Source: Rhodococcus sp. 06-462-5 (GTDB lineage Bacteria; Actinomycetota; Actinomycetes; Mycobacteriales; Mycobacteriaceae). Taken from it: 64,000 nt of DNA. Shown here piece after piece: positions 8,561 to 16,019 of this stretch. The translations under genes were made by a program, and so were the position numbers. Where the stretch lies: assembly GCF_002258315.1 (NCBI RefSeq), contig NZ_NOYD01000038.1, forward strand, positions 62,001-126,000, given 5' to 3'. The notes under the pieces are model-generated. The model made no database searches and had not been told where the DNA came from. It saw nothing but the letters and a program-made list of their open reading frames with translations. How positions within the stretch are numbered: position 1 is the stretch's first letter; each line of letters starts with the position of its first letter.

Positions 8561-9288
8561 TGACACCGACTCTGGTGTTGGTTGCACACGGCACCCGAAA
8601 CCCCCGTGGTGTCGAGATGATCGCCGCACTCGCCGATGCCGTGTCGACGCAGATCGGTACCACGCGAGTGGCGTTCGTCGACGTCCTCGGGCCATCCCCG
8701 GCCGAGGTGCTGCGCGACACCGCCGAGTCGGCGGTGGTGGTTCCGGCTTTTCTCGCATCGGGCTATCACGTGCACACCGATGTGCCGCGAGAGATCGCAG
8801 ACAGCGCCCACACCTCGGTTGCCGTCACCCGCGCTCTCGGACCCGACCTCGTGCTGGCCGAGGTCATGCTCGACCGACTGCGCGATGCCGGATGGCAGTC
8901 GGGTGACTGCATCGTGCTCGCTGCCGCAGGATCTTCCGACACTCGCGCGTTGGAAGAACACCGGCGCGCCGCGGCGATGTTGGCCGACATCGCACGGGTC
9001 CCGGTACGGATCGGGTACGTCGCCACCAGTACCCCCACCGTGTCCGACGCGGTGTCGACCCTACGAGAGGACGGGCACCCCCGTGTGTTCGTGGCGTCGT
9101 ATCTGTTGGCGCGCGGGCTCTTTCACACTCGTTTGAGTGCCGCCGGTGCCGACGGCGTCGGTGAACCGCTCGGAGTGCATGCCGCGATCGTCGATCTCGT
9201 GGTCGCGCGCTACCACGAGGGTGTTCGCGCTCTCGGTGAATCTAGCGGTGCGGCAACGGAAGAATTGTCACCGGCTCGTCGGCGCTGA
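8560..9288 (+). CDS. Sirohydrochlorin chelatase, CbiX/SirB type
   Basis: 242 residues, two tandem CbiX-like halves as in the long form. The first strand and metal/catalytic histidine are LVLVAHGTRNPRG (His10); SGYHVHTDVP holds further conserved histidines. It likely inserts Fe2+ into sirohydrochlorin to make siroheme for NirB. The ATG overlaps the previous stop (TGATG) and has AGGAGGAAAG upstream, so it is translationally coupled to the HemD fusion. The last 47 bases overlap the 3' end of the convergent MobA-MoeA gene. A cobalt chelatase role for cobalamin cannot be excluded. Confidence 0.88.
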   Translation: MTPTLVLVAHGTRNPRGVEMIAALADAVSTQIGTTRVAFVDVLGPSPAEVLRDTAESAVVVPAFLASGYHVHTDVPREIADSAHTSVAVTRALGPDLVLAEVMLDRLRDAGWQSGDCIVLAAAGSSDTRALEEHRRAAAMLADIARVPVRIGYVATSTPTVSDAVSTLREDGHPRVFVASYLLARGLFHTRLSAAGADGVGEPLGVHAAIVDLVVARYHEGVRALGESSGAATEELSPARRR

Positions 9289-11026
9289 CCTCGGCCGGAA
9301 TCACTGCCAGTGCATCGCGGCCGACGAGGTGAGCCAGGTGCGCCGTGCGGACCTGGGTGTCTGCTCGCCACCGCGTGCCGTCCGCGGTGACCGGGACGAT
9401 GCGAGGAGTGGTGGATCGAACCTCGGCGGCATTGGACAACAGGCCGATTCGTGGGGGGCGCACCGTTCGACCGGTCAGGGCATCGACGATGGCGGGCGCG
9501 GTGAGCATCGCGGTGCCGACGGCCGCCAGCGGGTTCCCCGGTAGGCCGAGCACCACCGTGCCGTCGGGCAATGCCGCGGTGATCTGAGAACCGCCGGGAC
9601 GCATCCGCATTCGCCCGACGACCGTCTCGGCATCGAGGCCGGCGAGGGTGGCGCGGAGCTGATCGGCGGCCCCGCCTCCGGTTGCCCCGACGACGATGAT
9701 CACGTCCACATCTCGGGTTCGGGTCAGCACGTCTCGAAACCCCGTCGCGGTGTCGTCGAGCAACGTCACATCGACGACGGCGATACCGCAGTGGGCCAGG
9801 TACTCCGGCAACACCGAGCCGAGAACGTCCCTGGTCTCGCCGGGGGCGAGTGGTCCGGTGGATCGAATCTCGTTGCCGCTGATGACCACTCGTCCGCGGA
9901 CCGGACCGCGCACCGCCACCTCGAACACCTCTGCGCTGGCGGCGAGCGACCGTACGGCGGCATCGATCGGGGCGCCTGCGGCGACGAGTTCGGTACCGGG
10001 CAGCCAGTCCTCGCCGCGTCGACGTGTGTCGTCGGACTGCGGGGCCGTCGGCATGCGCCGAGCCGGACCGTCGGGCTCGCGGGTCATGTGCTCGTCTCGA
10101 ACCACCGACGTCGCTCCTGGCGGGAGCGCAGCGCCGGTCGCAATACGCACGGCCGTTCCTTCGGTGAGTCGGGCGATGTCGGAGCTTCCGGCGTACGCGA
10201 TATCGGGCCGCAGCGTCCATGGTTCGGTGCCGCAGACGGCGTAGCCGTCCATCGCGGAGATGTCGACTGCCGGCAACGCGGTCCGGGTCACGAGCGGTTC
10301 CGCGAGGACAGTTCCAGCACTGTCCGGCAGAGGAATTCGCCGGATCGGCAGGACGGAGATCCGGTTCCGAATGCGTTCGAGTGCGTCGCTCACCTCGAGT
10401 GTCTCCGACGGCCGTACGGCGAGGCGGGCGGCGAGAAGATCGGCGCGGGTGTCGCAGTCCTCGACACCGGACACCGCGATCACCAGATGATCGGGCGGAA
10501 GGATCGTGCGCATGGGCGCACCCTCCACCGAATCCAGCTGTGCCAGTGCGGAACGCAGTGCGGATCGTCGCCAGATCCCGAGCAGGAATTGCGTGCGGCC
10601 AGCATTGTCGCGGGCGAAGACGGCGTCGGTCTGCGAGTGCGAGATGGAACCGATCAGCGATTCGACCGCCGCGGCATCGAGAAAGGGCAGATCCGACGCG
10701 ACTACGACAACCAGATCTGCAGTGCCCTCCGAATCTGCACAGTCGTCGAGTGATCGCAGTCCCGCGGCGAGGGCGGCGACGGGCCCACCGCCTGCGGGCG
10801 ACTCGCGAGTCTGCATCACATGCTCGGGCACTCCGGTACGGGTCGGGCCCACCAGAACCGTTCTGCGACAACTCGATACTGCGTCCACGGCGATGTCGAC
10901 CATGCGCCGCCCGCCGACGGTCATGGCAGGCTTGTCGACCTCTTCAGGCGTGGTGGAGTGCTCGGGATCTGCCATCCTCGATCCTCGACCGCCGGCGAGA
11001 ACGATCGCGTCGCAGATCGGCGTCAT
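9242..11026 (-). CDS. MobA-like nucleotidyltransferase fused to MoeA-like molybdotransferase
   Basis: 594 residues from ATG 11026, 13 bases after the upstream thioesterase stop. The N-terminal ~190 residues are MobA-like (IVLAGGRGSRM, then VDKPAM after about 12 extra residues; VVVASDLPFLD for Mg/GTP). They would add GMP to molybdopterin. The remaining ~400 are MoeA-like (ISAMDGYAV; VVISGNEIRSTG; GLPGNPLAAVG), which would insert molybdate. The usual MoeA segment TGGVSVGDYD reads TGGGAADQL here, two residues shorter. Fits the nearby nitrate-assimilation genes, since nitrate reductase needs Mo cofactor. The longer in-frame extension to 11302 would overlap the thioesterase and is rejected. Confidence 0.85.
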   Translation of the reverse strand: MTPICDAIVLAGGRGSRMADPEHSTTPEEVDKPAMTVGGRRMVDIAVDAVSSCRRTVLVGPTRTGVPEHVMQTRESPAGGGPVAALAAGLRSLDDCADSEGTADLVVVVASDLPFLDAAAVESLIGSISHSQTDAVFARDNAGRTQFLLGIWRRSALRSALAQLDSVEGAPMRTILPPDHLVIAVSGVEDCDTRADLLAARLAVRPSETLEVSDALERIRNRISVLPIRRIPLPDSAGTVLAEPLVTRTALPAVDISAMDGYAVCGTEPWTLRPDIAYAGSSDIARLTEGTAVRIATGAALPPGATSVVRDEHMTREPDGPARRMPTAPQSDDTRRRGEDWLPGTELVAAGAPIDAAVRSLAASAEVFEVAVRGPVRGRVVISGNEIRSTGPLAPGETRDVLGSVLPEYLAHCGIAVVDVTLLDDTATGFRDVLTRTRDVDVIIVVGATGGGAADQLRATLAGLDAETVVGRMRMRPGGSQITAALPDGTVVLGLPGNPLAAVGTAMLTAPAIVDALTGRTVRPPRIGLLSNAAEVRSTTPRIVPVTADGTRWRADTQVRTAHLAHLVGRDALAVIPAEVSADEPVTILPLPHR

Positions 11027-11039
11027 GGTGCGAGCGCTG

Positions 11040-11486
11040 TCATGTCGGCAGTGGCACGTTCTGCAGGCGAACCTGCCCACGCGCAATGGTCTTGCCGCTG
11101 TCCGAGGCGGTGATCGTGACCAGCCACAGTTGCTGAACGCGGCCCTGCTGCAACGGTTCTGCGACAACGTCGACGCGTCCGCCCTTGCTGGCGCGCAGAA
11201 AGTCGGTGCCGTTGTGGACGCCGACCGCGAACTCACCGCGATCCTTGACCGCCTCGCTGGCACCGATGCTGGCGGCGCTCTCGACGGCGGTGGAATAGAC
11301 ACCGCCGTGGACCACGCCCCACGGAGTGAAGTGTTCGTCCGTCAGATCGATGTGCCCCGCAACCCTGGTGCCCGAGACCTCGTCGACGACGAGACCGGCG
11401 GAGGCGACGAAGCTGCTCGCCTTCGACAGCGCGTACTTCGCCGTGGGGCGTGGGTCGAACTGCTCGAGTGCGTCCCTGATGTTCAT
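11040..11486 (-). CDS. PaaI-family hotdog-fold thioesterase
   Basis: 148 residues, a single hotdog domain. The active-site helix region is WGVVHGGVYSTAVESAASIG (about residues 56-75), typical of PaaI/YbgC-like acyl-CoA thioesterases acting on aromatic or medium-chain CoA esters in the cytoplasm. Its ATG overlaps the stop of the upstream alkyltransferase-like gene by 4 bases, and the MobA-MoeA gene follows 13 bases downstream, so it is inside a four-gene minus-strand operon. Substrate not predictable. Confidence 0.87.
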   Translation of the reverse strand: MNIRDALEQFDPRPTAKYALSKASSFVASAGLVVDEVSGTRVAGHIDLTDEHFTPWGVVHGGVYSTAVESAASIGASEAVKDRGEFAVGVHNGTDFLRASKGGRVDVVAEPLQQGRVQQLWLVTITASDSGKTIARGQVRLQNVPLPT

Positions 11487-11824
11487 TCTCCGAGATTAGT
11501 GGTCGGCGGCGGTGGCGGTGGGAGCGCCCCGAAGTCGAACCGTATCGAGTTCAGTGGCACGCGCCCGTCGTGTATCGGCACGCCTTCGCCGGCCAGGGTC
11601 TCGAGCTGTCGCGAGGCCAGGTGCGCGGCGGGCTTTCCGCTCGCGCCGAGAACTCGATGCCAGGGCAGATCGGCAGAGTCGGTGCGCATGATCCATCCGA
11701 CGATGCGGGGGCTGGACAGATCTGCGGCAGCCGCGATGTCTCCGTAGGTGGCAACGAACCCCCGGGGGATCGACGCGACCAACGCGCGAACTCTCTCGAC
11801 CTGGGCTTCGGTGATCGGGGCCAT
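11483..11824 (-). CDS. Alkyltransferase-like (ATL) DNA repair protein, MGMT family
   Basis: 113 residues, only the DNA-binding half of an O6-alkylguanine transferase. The active-site motif is LPWHRVL, with Trp at position 55 where methyltransferases have the acceptor Cys of PCHRV. It therefore cannot transfer alkyl groups but should bind and flip O6-alkylguanine and hand the lesion to nucleotide-excision repair, as ATL proteins do. The recognition-helix region SSPRIVGWIMR is present. The C-terminus has a run of prolines. Its start directly abuts the hydrolase stop (TAG-ATG). M. tuberculosis Rv3204 is the equivalent I recall. Confidence 0.88.
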   Translation of the reverse strand: MAPITEAQVERVRALVASIPRGFVATYGDIAAAADLSSPRIVGWIMRTDSADLPWHRVLGASGKPAAHLASRQLETLAGEGVPIHDGRVPLNSIRFDFGALPPPPPPTTNLGE

Positions 11825-12610
11825 CTACAGCAGGGATCGCACCAGTTCGGCGACCTCGACCGGCTTGGCCTGGCCGACCATGTGATCGCAGTCGAGTTCG
11901 ACGGTACGCAGATTCTCGCCCAGCCGGTCTCGCAGAGCCGAGAGGAATTCCTCTGTGACATAGGGAGGTTGGACGCGCATCGCCCGCACCACGACGGTCG
12001 GGATGCTCTCGGCCGGAACGACCAGCGGGCGGGCCAGCTCGCCCCACGTCGCGACGACGGCCGGAATGGACATCCGCCACGCGACTTTCCCGTCGTCGGT
12101 CGGCACCAGATGTTCGGTGATCTCGCGGTCGAGGAGTTCGGTCGGCACGTCGGCCCACGCTCCGTGGATCTTCTCCGAGCGCGCTTCGTCGGCGTCGGTG
12201 TAATCGGGGAACTTCGCGGTCGCCTCGGCCACTTCGAGCAATTCCTCCGGCGGCAACGCGATCGCGGGATCGAGCAGCACCAGGGCGCGTACCGCTTCGG
12301 GGAATTTCTGCGCGAGGTGCACGGCCAGCGCGCCGCCGTACGAGTGCCCGAGAACCACCACCGGTCCATGCGCATGGGCGTCGAGCACGGATTTCAGAGC
12401 GGTGACCTGTGCGTCGATGTCCCAGGGCGGTGTGGATGTCGAATGGCCGTGACCGATGAGGTCCGGTGCCAGAATCCTGGCCTCGGGCAGGTGGTTCTCG
12501 GCGAGATCCCACCACCGGGCACCGTGGCCGGTCACACCGTGGACGGCAAGGATTTGGGGACCGTCTGCGGGTCCGAACGTATGCAGATTCAACTCGGGCA
12601 CGTCGACCAC
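11825..12610 (-). CDS. Alpha/beta hydrolase (LipV-like)
   Basis: 261 residues from GTG 12610 (another in-frame GTG at 12601). Classical alpha/beta-hydrolase with oxyanion-hole stretch ILAVHGVTGHGARWW, nucleophile elbow GHSYGGA and a C-terminal histidine in DCDHMVGQ. Probably an esterase or lipase. M. tuberculosis Rv3203 (lipV) has the same place next to adnA and the ATL gene. The longer frame back to 12754 would run into adnA and has low-complexity arginine-rich sequence, so it is not used. First gene of the minus-strand operon; 91 bases separate it from divergent adnA. Confidence 0.85.
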   Translation of the reverse strand: MVDVPELNLHTFGPADGPQILAVHGVTGHGARWWDLAENHLPEARILAPDLIGHGHSTSTPPWDIDAQVTALKSVLDAHAHGPVVVLGHSYGGALAVHLAQKFPEAVRALVLLDPAIALPPEELLEVAEATAKFPDYTDADEARSEKIHGAWADVPTELLDREITEHLVPTDDGKVAWRMSIPAVVATWGELARPLVVPAESIPTVVVRAMRVQPPYVTEEFLSALRDRLGENLRTVELDCDHMVGQAKPVEVAELVRSLL

Positions 12611-12701
12611 TATGCCGCATGCGCGATCGCGTCTCCGGTTCGACGGGTGTCGACGACTGCCGTGGCCCGGTCTGTCGGTAGCTCGTGATTGCATCTGTGT
12701 C

Positions 12702-15700
12702 ATGAGCTCGGACGGCAGACACGGCGCGACGGTCACTCTCGTCCGTGCACCCAAGGAGGCTCGCCCGGCACGGGAGTGGACCGGCTCGGCAGCTCGGCTG
12801 CTGTGCTCGACACCCGACGCGGCAGCCGAGGCCGCGAAAGGCGCGCCGCGATGGAATCCATGGCAGATCCTGGGTGGCCCCGGCGCGGGTAAGACCTCGC
12901 TCGTCGCGGACTACGCCGTCTCGCGCATCGTCACCGGTGATCCGGAGTCGGTTCTGGTGCTCACGCAGTCCAAACGAGCGGCAACCGCGGTCCGCGAGGT
13001 CATCACCTCGGGTCTGTTCAGCGGCGATCACGCCCTGCGGGCGACGCGTGAACCGTTGGTGCGCACGGTGCACTCCTATGCCTTCGCGGTGCTGCGGCTG
13101 CAGGCCTCGCTGTACGGCAATCCGCCACCCCGATTGCTGACCGGAGCCGAGCAGGACGCCGTGGTGCGCGAGATGCTGCGCGGCGATCTTGAGGACGGGG
13201 CAGGCGACTGGCCGGAGCGACTGCGTCCGGCCCTCGGCACCGCGGGATTCGTCACCGCGGTGCGAGACATGATGCTCAGGTCCGCCGAACGCGGGATCGG
13301 TCCGGAAGATCTCGTCAAACTCGGTCGCAAGCACGGCAGACCCGAGTGGGTTGCCGTCGGGAGGTTCGCGGCCGGATACGAGCAGGCCATGTTGTTGCGA
13401 GGTGCCGTCGGAGTGGAAGCGGCCGGGGCCACTGCACCCGGTCTGGACGCCGCCGAGTTGATCGGTGCCGCGCTCATGGCGTTCGCCACCGATCCCGAAC
13501 TCCTGCGCAGCGAACGCGCCCGCATCCGGCACCTCGTCGTCGACGACGCCCAGCACCTCGATCCGCAAGCGGCACAGCTGGTTCGGCTGATCGGCACCGA
13601 CACCGAATCCACCGTCGTCGCCGGAGACCCCGATCAAGCCGTGTTCACCTTCCGTGGTGCCGACCCCACCTTCGTGGCCGACCTGGTCGAGGCGGATTCG
13701 CCGCGTCGCGTGCTGCTCACACGCAATCACCGCTCCGTGCCCGAGGTCGCCGAGCTGACCGACATCGTGGCGAGAAGATTGCCGGGCCTCGGTCGGCACC
13801 GCTGCCCCGAACCGGTGGGCAGCGCCCGATTCGGAGCGCCAGCAGCGCGGGTGCACGTCGTGTCCTCGCCTGCGAAGGAGGCGGCGATCATCGCCGACGC
13901 CATGCGTCGAGCCCACCTGATCGATGGCATGCCGTGGTCCGAGATGGCGATCGTGGTGCGGTCCGTGCCGCGTACCCTCGCACCGTTGCGCCGGGCTCTG
14001 CACGGCGCAGGGGTTCCGATGATCACCCCGACCTCGGAGCTGCCGCTGCACCGCCAGCACGGGGCCGTGGGTCTCCTGCTGGTACTGCGGGCGATCTCCG
14101 ACCCGAGCTTCGACGGTGAAGACGCACTCGCGTTGCTCTCCGGGCCGATCGGCGGAGCCGACCCGGTGGGTCTGCGCCGATTGCGCCGGGGCGTGCGCAG
14201 GCTCGAGCTCGCATCGGGCGGCGAGCGCGACTCGGCCGAGTTGCTCAGAGTCGTACTCACCGACGACGCTCGGGGGAGTGCCGGGTGGACGAACGGACTC
14301 TCGGACGTGGAGTCCGCCCCGTTGCGCAGAGCCCTCGGTGTCATCCGGAAGGCACGGGCGCTCGCCCGCACGGGCCGCGGTGTCGAGGACGTGTTGTGGG
14401 CGGCGTGGCAGGCTTCGGGACTCGAGCGGCGTTGGGCCGCCGCGTCCGCCTGGGGTGGTTCGGCCGGTGCCCAGGCCGACCGCGACCTGGATGCGGTGGT
14501 GGCACTGTTCGACGCGGCGGCAGCATACGTCGACAGGTTGCCCCGGGCACAGATCGGTGGATTCCTCGATTACATTGCGCAGCAAGAGATTCCCACTCTG
14601 AACACACACCGACCCACGGTCCGGGCCGACGCGGTGACGCTGCTGAGCGCGCATTCTGCCGCGGGTCGGGAATGGGAGCTCGTCGCGGTTGCCGGGGTGC
14701 AGGAAGGGCTGTGGCCGAGTCTGCGGTCACGCGGCAGTCTCCTGGGCACCGACACCCTGGTCGACCTCTCGTCCGGCAAGGTCGATGCCGCCGCGGCGCT
14801 CGACGGGCGACTGTCGAAGTCGGCACCGTTGCTGGCCGAGGAGCGCACCCTGTTTCTGGTGGCGTGCAGTCGCGCTCGATCGACCTTGCTCGTCACCGCC
14901 GTCGATTCCAGTACCGGAGACGCCGATCTGGTCCGGTCGCGATTCGTGGACGAACTACGCGGCGTCGACGGCGGAGAGGAGTCGGATCTCGCACCCGAGC
15001 TCCCCGGGCCGGAGGCTGCACACCGAGTGTTGGCGCTGCCGATGCTGGTGGCCGAACTGCGGAGTGTGGTGTGCGATCCGGTTGTCGCCGAACAGGATCC
15101 GGACAAGCGAGCCCGAGCGGCCCGGCATCTGGCCACTCTCGCCCACGCCGGTGTCCGCGGCGCACATCCCGACGAGTGGTTCGGGGTGGCAGGGCCCAGT
15201 ACCGACGCGCCGCTGTGGCAGCTCGGCGACGGTCCGGTGCCGCTGTCGCCGTCCACGGTGGAACAACTCACCACCTGTCCGCTGCGGTGGATGCTCGAAC
15301 GTCACGGCGGCAACGACGGCACCAACACCCATGCGGTCACCGGCACGCTCGTGCACACTCTCGTCCAGGCAGTGGCCGGTCGGATACCACCGGAGCAACT
15401 CCGTCGCGCTCTCGAAACAGCATGGGATGCAGTGGATCTCGGATCGCAGTGGTACTCACGGCACGAGCTCGATCGAACCGGAGCGATGCTCGAGACCTTC
15501 GAGACCTGGCTGCAGGGCAGTCGAGGCGAGCTCACCGAGGCCGGAGTCGAAGTGCGCGTCGACGGCATACTCGACGCCCGGTCCGAGGACGAACCGGCGG
15601 TGGCGTTGCGCGGCCGCATCGACCGACTCGAGCACGACCCGGACGGACGGCCGGTAATCATCGACGTCAAGACGGCCAAGACCGTGATGTCCAAGGAGGA

Positions 15701-16019
15701 TGCCCAGGGCCACCACCAGCTGGCCACCTACCAGGTCGCCGCAGCAGCCGGTGCCATCGAGGGCGAGCCTGCGGGCGAGCCCGGCGGAGCGCGGCTGGTG
15801 TTCGTGGCCAAGCCTCACAACAAGGACGGGGCGACGCAGCGTGTCCAGGACGTGCCGACACCGGAAAAACTCGAGGAGTGGCGAGACACCGTGCACCAGG
15901 CCGCATCGGCAACGCAGGGACCCATGTTCGAGGCGCGGATCAACGACGGTTGCAGGCACTGCCCGGTCAAGTCCAGTTGCCCGGCACACGAGACGGGTAG
16001 GCAGGTGACCGAGCAATGA
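12702..16019 (+). CDS. adnA: AdnA: helicase-nuclease subunit with Fe-S nuclease domain
   Basis: 1105 residues from ATG 12702 (the frame is open upstream to 12456, but that part overlaps the divergent hydrolase). UvrD-like motor: Walker A GGPGAGKTS (about 58-66), motif II VVDDAQHL (about 278), GDPDQAVFTFRGA (about 306). The C-terminal RecB-type nuclease has GRIDRL, IIDVKTAK (about 987) and QLATYQ. Four cysteines in AddB-like arrangement, LTTCPLRW (about 858) and CRHCPVKSSC (about 1084-1093), should hold a [4Fe-4S] cluster. With AdnB it forms the mycobacterial-type double-strand-break resection motor. ATGA overlap with adnB. Confidence 0.93.
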   Translation: MSSDGRHGATVTLVRAPKEARPAREWTGSAARLLCSTPDAAAEAAKGAPRWNPWQILGGPGAGKTSLVADYAVSRIVTGDPESVLVLTQSKRAATAVREVITSGLFSGDHALRATREPLVRTVHSYAFAVLRLQASLYGNPPPRLLTGAEQDAVVREMLRGDLEDGAGDWPERLRPALGTAGFVTAVRDMMLRSAERGIGPEDLVKLGRKHGRPEWVAVGRFAAGYEQAMLLRGAVGVEAAGATAPGLDAAELIGAALMAFATDPELLRSERARIRHLVVDDAQHLDPQAAQLVRLIGTDTESTVVAGDPDQAVFTFRGADPTFVADLVEADSPRRVLLTRNHRSVPEVAELTDIVARRLPGLGRHRCPEPVGSARFGAPAARVHVVSSPAKEAAIIADAMRRAHLIDGMPWSEMAIVVRSVPRTLAPLRRALHGAGVPMITPTSELPLHRQHGAVGLLLVLRAISDPSFDGEDALALLSGPIGGADPVGLRRLRRGVRRLELASGGERDSAELLRVVLTDDARGSAGWTNGLSDVESAPLRRALGVIRKARALARTGRGVEDVLWAAWQASGLERRWAAASAWGGSAGAQADRDLDAVVALFDAAAAYVDRLPRAQIGGFLDYIAQQEIPTLNTHRPTVRADAVTLLSAHSAAGREWELVAVAGVQEGLWPSLRSRGSLLGTDTLVDLSSGKVDAAAALDGRLSKSAPLLAEERTLFLVACSRARSTLLVTAVDSSTGDADLVRSRFVDELRGVDGGEESDLAPELPGPEAAHRVLALPMLVAELRSVVCDPVVAEQDPDKRARAARHLATLAHAGVRGAHPDEWFGVAGPSTDAPLWQLGDGPVPLSPSTVEQLTTCPLRWMLERHGGNDGTNTHAVTGTLVHTLVQAVAGRIPPEQLRRALETAWDAVDLGSQWYSRHELDRTGAMLETFETWLQGSRGELTEAGVEVRVDGILDARSEDEPAVALRGRIDRLEHDPDGRPVIIDVKTAKTVMSKEDAQGHHQLATYQVAAAAGAIEGEPAGEPGGARLVFVAKPHNKDGATQRVQDVPTPEKLEEWRDTVHQAASATQGPMFEARINDGCRHCPVKSSCPAHETGRQVTEQ

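Noticed and set aside
6908-8758. 616-codon minus-strand frame opposite nirD and the HemD fusion
   Set aside because: No family resemblance, Arg/His/Gly-rich, antisense to three firmly recognised genes.
11027-11302. Extension of MobA-MoeA to an upstream start
   Set aside because: It would overlap most of the co-directional thioesterase gene, and the MobA domain begins naturally at ATG 11026.
11496-14654. 1052-codon open frame on the minus strand opposite adnA
   Set aside because: Shadow frame produced by high GC and codon bias; low-complexity Arg/Gly/His sequence, overlaps adnA and the hydrolase, ATL and thioesterase genes.
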